Shown in pieces: positions 12,501 through 24,422 of a stretch of 64,000 nucleotides of DNA (within the stretch, counting starts at the first letter, position 1; every line of letters begins with the position of its first letter). This stretch comes from Diorhabda sublineata (Eukaryota > Arthropoda > Insecta > Coleoptera > Chrysomelidae). Position numbers and translations under genes: made by a program. The stretch lies in the NCBI RefSeq assembly GCF_026230105.1, contig NC_079484.1, positions 7,393,805 through 7,457,804 on the forward strand, written 5' to 3'. Below the pieces are notes generated by a model. That model searched no databases. It worked only from the letters and a program-made list of their open reading frames with translations, and was not told the DNA's origin.

Positions 12501-15500
12501 TTACTTCATTCAAATTTTGTTTTTAAATAGTTTTTGATAGAACACTTATACGTTATGTGTTTATATTTTCATATTTTCAAATTTAAATTGGAAAATATAA
12601 TGATGAAATCTAATTGTTTTGACGAGTTATTTCTATGCAAATAAACTTTCACATACTAGGTATTTTAATTTAGTTTTTAATTAGGAAATTGTCAAAATGA
12701 AACTGAAAATATTTGAAAGACTAGAAAATATTAAGTAAACAATATCCATTCACTATTATTATTATTATTAATATCCATATTCTTTTTGCTTTACTATTCG
12801 TATAAGCTGGTTGATTATTCAACTTCTCTATATTTATATTGTATTCAACTCATAATAAAACACCAACATACGCTTATGTATAAATAAGGGTTTAAAGGAC
12901 AACCTTTTGTGTCTGCTAGTCGAATAACAGTCGATAGACTGGTAAAAATAGCAAAAGATAATACTCTAATTAGAGTACGAAGTAGAGGTCCACCACAAAC
13001 GAAGTGGAAAAAATTAAAAAGTTAACAAAAAGGTGAAAAAATACAGACCAAAAAAACAGCAAGAAACAGAATAAAAAACAAAGCAATGCGAATTTAAATA
13101 TAACCTTGGAACCTTTTGTCCACGAGTTGAGTTGGAGATGGTCATCGATGATGTTCATAATGAAGATTGTAATCAATACACAAAAATATTTTATTAATGA
13201 TTTGTGTTATTAAAACATATAAGAAACTATTAATTAGTTTCATGAGTATTTGAAGCTGATATTTGTAATATACTAGCTTTTACCCGCGGCTTCGCTCGCA
13301 TCGAATCCATTAAATAAGTATCAAAAATCATTATAATAGAAAAGAACGAACTCTGTAGCTATATTAGAACCTGAGATATGGATCTTTGAATGTAGAAAAA
13401 TTGCCAAAAGCCTACAAAAATCCATAACTCCACATTGAATGTCCGCGCCTAGCTCCTCTCCAACTCAACCGATTTAAGTGTTCAAAAACTCAAAAGAAAG
13501 AGGATATTTCAGCGAGTGCTCTTAAACTAAAACGAACTCTGTAGCTATATTAGAACCTGAGATATAGATCTTTGAATGTAGAAAAATTACCAAAAACCTA
13601 CAAAAATCCATAACTCCACATTGAATGTCCGCGCCTAGCTCCTCTCCAACTCAACCGATTTAAGTGTTCAAAAACTCACAAGAAAGAAGGTGTTGCAGCG
13701 AGTGCTCTTAAACCAAAACGAACTCTGTAGTTATATTAGAACCTGAGATATAGATCTTTGAATGTAGAAAAATTGCCAAAAACCTACAAAAATCCATAAC
13801 TCCACATTGAATGTCCGCGCCTAGCTCCTCTCCAACTCAACCGATTTAAGTGTTCAACAACTCAAAAGAAAGAAGATGTTTCAGCAAGTGTTCTTAAACC
13901 AAAACGAAGTCTCTATCTTGAATAGAACCTGAGATATTGAGGATAGAACGTGTGTATGTGAAAAATTCCCATAAGTAATGTACAGGGGGAAATCGCATTT
14001 GAGTATAACTTGGGAATGGTGGAAATTAGTTGAAATCCGATGGTTGATGGCTGATCTGTGCATCAATAACTTTCATTGAAAAAAAAAAAAATTAAGCAAA
14101 TCGGTTGGGTAGAACGCCTGAACGGACTCGGAATGGAAATCATCAATTTTTTTAATATATAAGATTGATACAAATAAACAAATTTTCACATCAGATAGCA
14201 AAAAAATATTAACAAAATATAACAGATCCAAATAAAAACATAACTTAATTCTAAAAACGAGAGGTTGAAATTGAATTGATTTCATTAATTCAATTAGAAA
14301 AGTGTCAAGAAAAAATATACCCCTCAATTTTATTTTTCTTATGGTTACAACTTTTTGTTGACAGCCAAATTATCACACAAGTACAATCTTCATTTTCAAT
14401 TCTTGGAATCGTTGTCATGCTGGAAGAAACTTTTTTTGCCGATCACGCCGGGCCATAACGTACTACGTTTTAAATTAATATTGTTTATAGGATTGTTTCT
14501 TCAAAATCCCTTCAATTTTCACCAAGTATCCAGTCGCCCTTCCTCCAAAACATCCCCAAACCATCACCGACCCTCGCCGTGTTTTACAGTCGCGATTATA
14601 CATGGATCTAGCATCCGTTCTTCCTTTTACCTGATCATAAACACTTCTCAGAACCAAAAACCTCAAACTTTGACTCAGAACTTCATGAAACACACTCCCA
14701 CTCTTCATACGTCTAATTTTTATATTCTTTAGGTCACTGCAACCTCTTAATTTTATTTTGACGTCTCAGAAGAGGTTTCTTCACTGTCACCTTTCCAAAA
14801 AGACCAGCTTCTCTCAATATCCTTTTCACTTGAGGACAGCGATTCTTAACCTTTTTAGATCTGTTACCAAAGACCTAACTAGGGTCACTAATTTTACTCC
14901 TCCTCCCAACGTTAAAATCAAACAATATACAAATACGTAGGTAGGCTTTATTACACATAAAAGAATTGCACATAAAAAATTAAGACATTTTTACTCTAAA
15001 TTACAGTCATAAGCTAAAAAACATAAAATAAATTGGTAATTTTAGGTTTTGTCTCACTTAAAACACATCTCAAATCGTGTTCTACATTGAGACAATTTCT
15101 GGTCTTCGTTTTTAGTGTCAAAGTTGAAAAATCACTCTCACATCTGTAAATAGTAGCAAACGATACCAACATTTTTAAAGCTCTGTTTGCTATGATAGGA
15201 TAAGTCATAATTTTGGAATTCGTCTTTAAAATACAATCCTCACGTAGTCCAAGTAATTCAACTTTAGCAGATCCCTAGCTTCAGTGATCTGAGCTGCTAT
15301 CTCTGGGCCCGTAAGTGAATACTGATCAAAACAATTCGTTCATCTTCAGCGGTTGTGGTTTTTCCCGCCCTGAACGTTTTCTATCGCCAAAGGTTCTGGT
15401 GGATGCATTTTTTTCACGTTGTAGTCCACAGTACGTCGAATTTTTTTTTAATTCATCGGCAATGTCTGTTACTTTTGCTTATGCTATGAAGACTTACGAT

Positions 15501-17070
15501 TAATGGACGACTTTTTCAACCAATAGTTTTACCTATTATAAAACTTACAAGTCTGAATTTTCGAGAGCGGAAAATATTCGTATACGAACCTCACAAAAAG
15601 ATGTCCTGGTCCAAAAAGTATAAATCACAGCACATGGCTAATAATTCACAGTTTAAAAATAATAAACAAATCAGCCCATAACTTACCATTTTTAACTTGT
15701 CGCACTTAACGAACACTATTATTTTTGGTTTTTAAGAAGCCGTTTCGACCTTCGTTGACAATATGAAAGAGAAATTTCTTCAACATTCAATGAATGGGTC
15801 ACGGGGGGCAAGTGCTTTTGAACGTTAGTAATAAATAATAAATGGGTTCCTGAACAGATGTAGGATCAAGAATATCCGAAGAGATAGCAAGTTTTATGAA
15901 TTTTATGAAACTACAAAAATCCTTTACGGGATGTTATGTCTTTAATGTACTCTTAAACGGCGCAGATCACAGAAGATCAGCTTATACAACTTGAAATCGT
16001 TTCAAATGTGGGTTTATCGCTGTATTGTGAAGATCGATTCGGAGTTACAATCACCAAGGCTTTTGATATAGTCAACACTGTAAAGCGACGTAAATATATA
16101 TATTTAATACTCTTATATGGACAGTTGATATGGGAAAAAACGTCCCTACGTTACGGAGGCGACAATATTCATTTTATCTCTCGTTCGAAACACTTTATCT
16201 ATACTGCGTATGCTTGAGAATACGCAGAACCGAGCTGGAACCTCGGAGGATAGAGAAATCGTTCCTATTATGTCTTCCTTAGTCGGAACAGCTTCCAATT
16301 ATAGAAACTGTCCGTACAGAATTATTACATACATGCGTAAATCAGAATACTTTCATTGTCATGTGATTTGTTGCGTGAACCTGTAAAGAACATTTCTTCT
16401 TCTTTTAGTAAGGTAAACTAATGGTTACGAGAAGCATACGGCGCGCGAAGAAGAAGATAAAAACCGTGAGTTTAAATTCAACTCAGTTCTCTATTATCCG
16501 AATTGGGGGTAATGATACAACAAGATTTAATCTATAATTTAACTGAGATCTCATACATGTTCCTTCTATGGTTCTCATTTGTAGGTAGATATACTTACCA
16601 AATCGATCAATGACAACTGTAGGTATAGGGGGATTTGGTTTCATTTTACAAATAGTATTTATGTTATCTAATATGTAATTTTTGCAAGGTCGTGGTGGTT
16701 TTTCGGCTTTTAAACACTCTGCCGTTTTTGGTACCTCTATTTTCTGTCTAACCGGTGGCGTTGGTTCTTTTTTAATAATGTCTTTAGCGCCATAACAACT
16801 TTTTCCTGTAATAAATAACAATTTTTGATTCAATATTTTTTCAGTTCAGTCCCAGAATCACAAGGAATTACCCGTATGCTTCTTAAGATAATTTTGAGGG
16901 TCGGGTAGTTCTGTTAAAGGTATTCCCATGGTTGCATGTGCTTTTTTCTGAACTTTTCCTTCATCTTTATGGTACTTTGTTTTATAAAGTTTTAGTTTCG
17001 GCAAGGGGGTTGGTTCTTTACAAAGATCACGTATATGTTCATCGTGACTTGTTATCAAAATTACAGCCAT
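9578..17070 (-). CDS. ENKUR: Enkurin
   Basis: Four exons on the minus strand, 16872-17070, 16599-16805, 12068-12258 and 9578-9766, have GT-AG junctions and join in phase into 261 codons plus TGA, close to the 256 residues of the human protein. The start is the ATG at 17070. The N-terminus has EPTPLPKLKLYKTKY and PDPQNYLKKHTG, matching the enkurin KEP...FLKKH pattern. The middle has a proline-rich stretch with PTPPVR at residues 81-86 and KNYILDNINTICKMKPNPP. The C-terminus has KTFGKYPPYL, then the enkurin domain with QRKAKMQAELKQLEEDIVLL. In other animals enkurin is a ciliary/flagellar protein, a microtubule inner protein of axonemal doublets that also binds TRPC channels, calmodulin and the PI3-kinase SH3 domain. 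The 4.3-kb and 2.3-kb introns hold many transposon pieces, and part of the third exon is duplicated (see 11341-12629). Confidence 0.93.
10190..10440 (-). mobile_element. LINE C-terminal fragment (after the RNase H domain)
   Basis: The minus-strand frame reads LSKNNLRILIGVLWEHCRLN, then a cysteine/histidine-spaced stretch SEDEASIHFLSKCETLRN. This is the pattern found at the end of I-clade and R1-like LINE proteins (a GLLTGHC block, then CRxCxxxxETxxHxxxxC). The first cysteines are degraded. It sits in the last enkurin intron. Confidence 0.6.
10900..11280 (+). mobile_element. mariner-like transposase fragment
   Basis: The plus-strand frame contains HHPYNSSLAPSDPHLFLHF then FLGSQCFNDDAELKENGW. 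It matches the PPYSPDLAPSDYHLF region of mariner transposases, which follows the second catalytic aspartate and includes the third. Here the D of SPD has become S and other changes are present, so it is inactive. It lies in the last enkurin intron. Confidence 0.65.
11341..12629. repeat. Tandem duplication covering part of an enkurin exon
   Basis: 11341-11638 repeats as 11893-12190 (offset 552), and 11639-11894 repeats as 12374-12629 (offset 735); by eye the copies are identical or nearly so. The 183 bases at 12191-12373 exist only in the right-hand copy. The simplest reading is a 735-base tandem duplication whose left copy lost 183 bases. The right copy contains the complete third enkurin exon (12068-12258). 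The left copy keeps the last 123 bases of that exon and its donor site (11516-11638) but lacks the splice acceptor and first 68 exon bases. The duplication junction shares the two bases ta. Confidence 0.95.
12890..13010 (+). mobile_element. Short LINE 3' coding fragment
   Basis: The plus-strand frame reads RITVDRLVKIAKDNTLIRV and then RSRGPPQTKWKK. This resembles the end of RTE-like LINE proteins and parallels IKIARDKSP...RSRDQPRKR in the fragment at 55600-55985. Confidence 0.45.
13270..14175 (+). repeat. Dispersed repeat with an internal 186-bp tandem array
   Basis: It begins with tagcttttacccgcggcttc, a terminal sequence shared by many dispersed insect repeats, and ends near a cggttgggtag...aatatataagat tail. 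Inside, a unit starting cgaactctgtag begins at 13347, 13533 and 13719, with a diverged fourth start at 13905: exactly 186 bases apart each time. Units differ by only a few substitutions. No transposase frame is seen, so it is probably a non-autonomous element. It lies within the enkurin intron between the exons at 12068-12258 and 16599-16805. Confidence 0.75.
14460..15790 (-). mobile_element. Tc1-like element, degraded and interrupted
   Basis: On the minus strand, 14475-14708 encodes RSVYDQVKGRTDARSMYN then RRGSVMVWGCFGG and LVKIEGILKK, which is the Tc1 transposase block around the second catalytic residue. The DNA from 14730 to about 14840 and from about 15265 to 15750 is clearly similar to 53400-53480 and 53510-53885, the other copy of the family. 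The intervening 14.85-15.26 kb has no counterpart there and carries hAT coding sequence, so a second element landed inside this one. Confidence 0.75.
14930..15260 (-). mobile_element. hAT transposase C-terminal fragment nested in a Tc1 element
   Basis: At 15014-15208 the minus-strand frame reads YPIIANRALKMLVSFATIY, then CESDFSTLTLKTKTRNCLN and VEHDLRCVLSETKP. This is the hAT C-terminal dimerisation domain as found in ZBED5/SCAND3-like proteins. Only this part of the transposase remains. Its exact ends and an 8-bp target duplication could not be fixed by eye. Confidence 0.7.
15800..16590. other. Enkurin intron, no feature seen
   Basis: Between the Tc1 remnant and the second enkurin exon no coding or repeat structure was recognised. 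Confidence 0.4.
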
Positions 17071-17143
17071 TTTCACTTATCTGCTTCGACTATGTTATCA
17101 AAAAATTGACAACATATGGACATAAACTTCAAATATAAATCTA

Positions 17144-20100
17144 TGTTACCTTGGATATATTTCTATAGAATTTATACCCATAGGCGGCATTAAATAAATC
17201 ATTTATGAAGGAAATAAATGATGTTACAATTTTTCATTTTTTTTTTCAAATATAAACCAATCAATATTTTTGTAATGTGAACAATTTTTCATTTATAATG
17301 TCGAACTTATTATATTTCTTCAAAAATTTTACACAACTTTTGAACGTAACATTGTTTATTTATAACAAAAATATTTATTCAGTAAGAAACATTTGAGTAT
17401 GGTAATTGATCCTTAGTCTTCCATGTTAACTTCTGTGTAGTTAGCATTCTTGTAGAGTATTATAAAAATCTTCAAATACATACTTCGTTATTTCTTTTAA
17501 TGTTGTTAATATTGTTAATCTTAAATGGAATTTTTCCATCTCCATAAGCTTTTTTAATTGATAGTAATTCTAACGCCACCTTTAAAAAAATGAAAAAAAC
17601 TGACCTTAATATGCACGAAATCGTATCTTATGATCTTTCTTGTTTACATGTTTTTAATTTTAGTAATTAACTAAATATAATTTTAAATATTCGATTAATT
17701 TCTAATGGTACAAGCCAATTTAAACTAAAAAAAAATTTATTATAATCTAGTGGATCTTTTTGTATGGTAAAGATTTTTTTTACTAATGTGGTTAGTTAGA
17801 ATACATAGCGAGGAACTGAAATGAAATTTAATTTAAGAATTTGGAATTTGAGTCAATTTTTTAGTTATCAAAATAAATTTTTTAGTATGCCTACGACACG
17901 AGGCCATTAAAAAGAAGTGGAATTTGACAGTTGTATAATAATAAGGAAAAGAAGAAATTTTGATTTAAAATTTGAAAGCTAAAAAGCAACTAACTGTGAA
18001 GGAAACTTATTTTCATTTTTACCAATTGAACATTGTTTGGAATGCTTAGTTCGCTGGTTATATACGTCGGTAAAGAATCTTCATATTTTCATCCATCTCT
18101 GGAATTATATTTAAGGCATAAAACACTACTAAATTTTGACTCCCAATATCAAGCTTTATGATTCTCAACAACTAATAGAACATAGAATGATGAAACATTT
18201 TAAAAAACTGATTACTAGAAAAATTAAGCCATATCTATATCTGAATCAAAACAACTAATATTAATACAAAAGAACTGAAATTTCTACTTCATTTTCTTTT
18301 AGATTCTTGAGAAGTATTCCAAACAAACGCTATCTGTCCAGAAAAGTATCTAATCCAAATTCTTCTTCCAAATAAATTGCCATATTTTCTGAAATTAATT
18401 TATCGTTTGTTTTCTACATATTTGATTTGAAAATTTGATATGAGGCTCAGAGTGAGCGCAACAGGACATCCTTTAACCCCAATACATTGAAAAGCACAAC
18501 TATAATTTGTTAAGGATGTGCGCTGGACATCATCATTGGTCTAATGTAACGCTCTCAAACATTCATATTTTGCTTATTTGGCATTGATCGATGTATTCCA
18601 CTATATAAAAAAGCAAACAAGAGGATTCCAAACTAAAATATCGCTGACAAATTAGAACAAAAAAATGTTAAACTTGAGTTCCAGAAGCAATTTCCGGAGT
18701 CGACTCCAGTACATGTTGCAACTTCGCTTCAAGTCTTCTAGTTAATAATTTTGGAAACTGGGACCCCACCAGAACAAATAGGATAGTAATGGGGTTTGTC
18801 AACATTTTGCTCAGAAATTACTTCTCAGGATAAAATGTTATATCTTTAAAGACAATTACGCATCTACAGTTTCATTTTTAATGCAGGATATACTTGGTTC
18901 TAAAGCATCACCTAATATTGTTCAGATGAAAAGACAACTTGGAGCAATGTAAACAAACTAAATTATAGAGGAACTTCAAGTAATTTCAAATATCTTCTGA
19001 ATAAAGAATTTTGATCCCTTGACCTTATATACACAGCTATTTTCCTCTGCCGAAATGTAATCTGGTAAAGAAAAAGACTAATTGATCTTAATATTTTTTT
19101 ATTTACAAATTATGTATCATGTTTGTATATTGATATAAACAATTCTGTCATTATTGTTAACATTTGGTATAATTATTAATTTAGATATAAACGTTTTCTT
19201 AACAAACATTTACAATAAGAAAAAAAACTCAGTCACTGAAATGCCCCATAATGGTTATCAGTAAAAAAAATTAATTTATTAGAGAGACTAAAAAATGTCC
19301 TAATTTTCATTCAGACATACTAGTTTTTTGCAGAGTCACAAAATAAATATCCGAAAAACTAATCTTGGTAATTAACCTATAGATTCTTGCTTTGGACATT
19401 TTGAACACCCTCTAGAAATACGAAATGTTTCATTGTATTTCACTTCTCACTTGACTTATTTGTCTTCGATGACTTTAGACATATTTTATTCAAGCCATTA
19501 ATTTAACAAAGTTGATTACTTAGATAATTTTGTGATAAGACTTAAAATAAATATAATGGAACATCTGGTACTTAGGAATGCAGTCATTTGAGCTCTTCAA
19601 GACAAAAATTTGGAATGGCATTTATACTTAGCATAAAAATTACAATGTAGAAAAAATACGCAACTTACGGAATAAAAATGTTAGTAAATTAAACATTATT
19701 GAAACAAAACTTATAATAAAGCAAGATTAACTAACTTCAAAGTTGATCTGTAAAAAAAAATGACTAAATATACTGCATTTTAATAACAAAATGCACACTT
19801 TATGAAAAAGTATCAAAAGTAGAAGTAACACAAATGCGATTATTTACAAAAAAAAACTAACTGTACAAATAAATCCAAAATGACATTTGCACAATATATA
19901 CAGAGCGACTCATTTTAAACAAGACTTTAAATTAATAATTCAAACTAAACTTCAAATTAGTTGTAAACAGGCTATTTCACAAATTGTAATCAGGTAATAA
20001 CATAAAAAATCATATTTCCCTTTTTTTAAACTCAATTATGTTTCTTATAAATTAAATAAATTTTGATTCTTGGCTATTTGACGACGTTACTTGCAAGTAA

Positions 20101-22925
20101 ACATAGATTCTTTGACAAAAATGTGACATATTTCTAAGCACAAAGTATAAATAAACCTTATTACTAGTTAGGTACGTGAATTTTCCGTTTTGAATCTCAA
20201 AATTTAATAGAATTTTGAACAACAAACCAAGATAAACGTTTACACGTAATAATATTTGTGATAAAATCTTCAAACTCGGTTGATTATTAGGTCATATCAT
20301 CTTTTTGTAAGCATTCAGTGCGGGTTTCAGTAGCACTTTGCAGACATTCTGCAACGAGTGTAATTCTTTGCCTTTCAAGGAATACTTCTTAAGATGCTGC
20401 ATCAAGCAATCATATTTTACAATTCTCTTGAAGTTTTATCTGTCAAGAGTAGCTTTTGAATGTAGTTTGTCTTTTCCTTCAGCAATTTTGTATTATTACA
20501 AATGTGGCAATATTGTTTGACAAGCCACTAGAAATTGGAATAAAACACAAAAAACTGTAAAGTAATTAACGAAATAATAGATATTACTTGAAATTCTGCT
20601 ACAATGTAGAGTTTAATATGATCATTCTAACTTACCCTACAAGAATAAATCATATTATGGGCTAAGGTATCGAAGATGTTACTCTGTTTTAGTGAACTGA
20701 CATCTTTAGCTACTATATAGGATATAATTTAGTTTCATATTACTTACATCAAAACGATGTTTATGCAAAAAGATATTTGAATGCATTAAAATGTTTTTTC
20801 GGTCTTTTTGAGCTAATTATAACCTAATTTTTTGAAATTCATTCGAAAAGAAGCAGTTTGTTTGGATTAATTTGATAATATATTCCATCTGCACTGTTTT
20901 GTTGTCGATATGAAAATTTATTTACTAGCTAAGGTTGTCACACATATTACCATTACAAAAATATTGTTTTTAAGACGTTTTGAAATATTTTTATCAAAAC
21001 ATATGAATGAATATATATGAATGTAGTGTGCTTAGGTTTTTCTAGCATGAAAAATGCTTTCTATCAATTCAAGTTTTCTTTCTATAGTAAACTTGCTTTT
21101 TAAATAGGTCGCTGTGTGTATGTTGCAAATTAAATTTGGTTAAAACTTTCGCGTTTTGGGTGTATTTAACTACTACATCCGATTGCAATGTTTATTATAA
21201 AAAGTGACTAAAGACTCCTTCTTTTAGAAGCAAAAAATAGACATTTTATAAATAATTGTAACAATTTACAATAATCTCACGAAGAATATTTCAATTTGAA
21301 ACTGAACAGGGTTTTTGTCTCGTGGGGAAGTTCTTAAAGCGACAAGGGGTGTTAAAATAAAATAAATGCAATTTTAACAAGATGAAAATTTCACTGCTTT
21401 AAACAATATAAATAGTATAATAAATAAATAATTTAACCCCCCGCGGTTCCCTTAATATTGAACAATATACATTATTAATAGGAAATTCTGTAAAACATGC
21501 TGAGTGTTATTTCCATAATTTTTGTCTAAAACACTCAGTATAGTTATTACCATCAAATATTGCTTTAATTTTATATTGTTGAATAAACGAATGAGTATTG
21601 CAACTAACAAATTTTTCATACACTTCTTCAATCTACAGAACGACTCAAACAATAAAAATATAATTTTTATAGTTAGAACATCCTGTATGTCGACATATAC
21701 TCACGAAAAAACAATCATACTCTAATCTTATAAAGTTCAACAATAACAATAATAAAAATAGTTATATATATTTATTTATCCGCCTAGTTGGCACAAAAAG
21801 ATAGATTGATTATTTAAACAAGACATTTAGAAAGTGTTTTGGTAAGCTACAACAAGGGTTAACAGTTTTGTGCTGTCAAATGTCGAATAAGGTCATCAAT
21901 AATTGTACCATAAAAATATAAAGTAGTATTATTGGGAAAAAAACATTATTTCTTCAATGAGGCCCAGGTATGGCCAAATATTCAGAAAATCTTTCTTATT
22001 ATAAACCCACAAACACTGTCGTTTAAAAGACCTCATGCTACACTAAACGCACCTAACTCATTTCTATAGATACTGTAATCAAGAATAAGAATCAATCTGT
22101 TGTTATATCATTATTTTTGGAATTTAGGACATAACCAACAATTTACAATCGATCCTTAATATCAAAAATCTAATTTCAAATTAAAGTACTTTTTTCAGGC
22201 AACACTAAAATTATCCCATCCAAAGATAATAATTTTACTATGATTAATTTTGGAAAACTTGAAGGTGAAGGATTTAAATGTAATTAATTCTTGGATTGTC
22301 GACAGAATTATGTGTCACCCACCTCATGTGTGTCGGTGGTGCAAAATATATAAGGAAGAAGTAATTTATACATTCCTTTAATTGATGTTACAATAAATAG
22401 ATTCCAAAAAATTGGATTTTCATCTTTTAGTCAAGATAGTCAGAACAATCCGGTGGGATTTGGTGGGATCTATCGAAATAACTATTTTTCTTCAAATAAT
22501 ATAAAATTAAGAGACATCTTGATGGTTAAAATTGATTTGATAACGCCTTGAATTAGATTTTGAATTATCAAAACACTTTCTAAATTGTCTGAATGTTTTA
22601 TGTTTGCAAATACAAATAGTGCAGTCTATTGGATCACAATTGATTGCCTACTGTTGAAGGATGCGTATTCAAAAAAAAGTTTCCAACTGTTGTTACATGT
22701 CAATATAAATATGTAATACATGTTGTAAACTACCATTTTTTTTAATATTTTATATGGGACACCGATAAAATATGAAAAAATGGTTTGGTCAGGATCTACA
22801 AATTATTTATACATAACAGACTATTTCTTATCGCTACACTGACTCTCACAATTACATGTAGTACATCGAGGCTTAACATTGCTACTGCTACGGTACTAAA
22901 AGCTCAAGAGAATATCATAGAGAAA
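17144..22925. other. Long AT-rich intergenic region without a recognised gene
   Basis: This lies between the enkurin start and the 3' side of Myo9. Open frames are short and have no recognisable content. Oligo-A/T runs are frequent. Promoter elements for enkurin and the 3' UTR of Myo9 may lie at its two ends, but none could be pinned down. Confidence 0.45.
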
Positions 22926-22929
22926 ATAC

Positions 22930-23890
22930 TAAGGAAATATCATAGACAACCGTAGAAGAATCGTAAAGGGGTTTTAGGAAAAGAAAAAGAGACAGATAAC
23001 ATAGAAAAAATTGAAAACAAATCAAAAAGTATACCTCGGTTTATAGACATCCAAAAAGCATTTGACAAAGTCCCAAGAAATCAAATATGGAGTAGTTTAA
23101 AACAAAGAGGAATTGGGAGTCAATTTGAGAAACAATATTAAAAGTATGTATGTAACAACATGGAACCAAGCGAGGAGAAATAAGGACCAATTCGAGAATT
23201 TCATGCCTGAAAAAGGATTAAGAAAGAGGGAGTACTGAATCTGGCGCGTTTTCATAATAATAATAACAGATGATGTATCAACAGAAATATGGAATTAGTT
23301 TGAATCTCTAAATAAGTTTTTGTCGAAAATATTGTATTGTTTGCTAAAAATGAAAAGGAATTGAAATATAAATTATTAACATTAAAAAGAGGCATTAAAA
23401 TTGAGAAACAGGAATTTCAATATTATGAACACAAAAATAATGGTACTGGGGAAACAAGAAGACCTCAAAATCGAAATAGATGAAATACTGTTGTAAAAAG
23501 TGAAGAGTTCCAAATATTTAAGCATGGACATTCAGGTAAATGAAAAAATCAGCGTGATAATCAAACTTTATTATGCGTTGAACGGAAATTTTCTAGGAAG
23601 AAAAGAAATAACTCGCTAAAAGCAAAATTGAAGCAGCAGGAATGAAGTACTTACGCAGAGACACATGTATCACCAGAAAATGTCGAATAAGAGAGGAATT
23701 GATAGAAGCCTTGAAGGTAGAACCTATGAAAAATAACAAATTAGATGGTTTGGACACCATTATAGAATAGAGAGCAATAGACCGGCAAAAAGGATTTGGC
23801 AAGCTAGACAAATGGAAAAGAGAAGAAAGAGAACGCCTAAAGAAATCTTGGGAAGACACAATTGTCGCAGATTTAGGATTAGAATAAAAA
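22930..23890 (+). mobile_element. Degraded RTE-like LINE
   Basis: Broken plus-strand frames read DIQKAFDKVPRNQIWSSLKQ (a reverse-transcriptase motif), later KIEKQEFQYYEHK and, near the end, KRIWQARQMEKRRKRTPKE. These follow the order of an insect endonuclease/reverse-transcriptase LINE. Many stops are present. It lies just downstream of the Myo9 stop codon. Confidence 0.7.
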
Positions 23891-24422
23891 TTTGATAATA
23901 TATTATACATACTTCGAGCTTTTCAAAGGTCGCTTATGACTCGAAGGATCAGACAGTGTAATTGCGGAGCAACCTAACCAACAGCAATTTCAGAAATTAC
24001 CACTTATTAACAAAATATTCCTTGTTATAGAACACAAAATATAATATTTTTGAGTAGGTGTAATAAGAAAAATAAATAAAGTTATAATAAAAGTTAACAG
24101 TCTATTAGTACAGATTATAAATGCAAAAATCATTTCTATATTCCCGATAGGAAGATGAGTAGCTATTCTCAAAAGTGGTGGATATAAAATTATCTCATAT
24201 TTTCACAATATTTATCCTCAACGACAACACACAATGTAATTAAAAATATTGTTGTCAATATGGCAATTCCATACGAAACTTGCCCTGTTACATGTGTAAA
24301 TGATCCAGACCAAAATTTTTCATAATTCTTCAGCTGCATCAATTAAAAAAAATCAATAGTCTCGATTAGTAATGTATTATGTACAAAAGGAGATAAAGAA
24401 AAGAACACTAGGATAACAATTT

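Noticed and set aside
18660..19000. Plus-strand frames with VKLEFQKQFPESTPVHVATS and, after an apparent acceptor, a short frame ending QMKRQLGAM.
   Set aside because: The frames are short, out of phase with each other and have no recognised family; they are more likely an old transposon remnant than exons.
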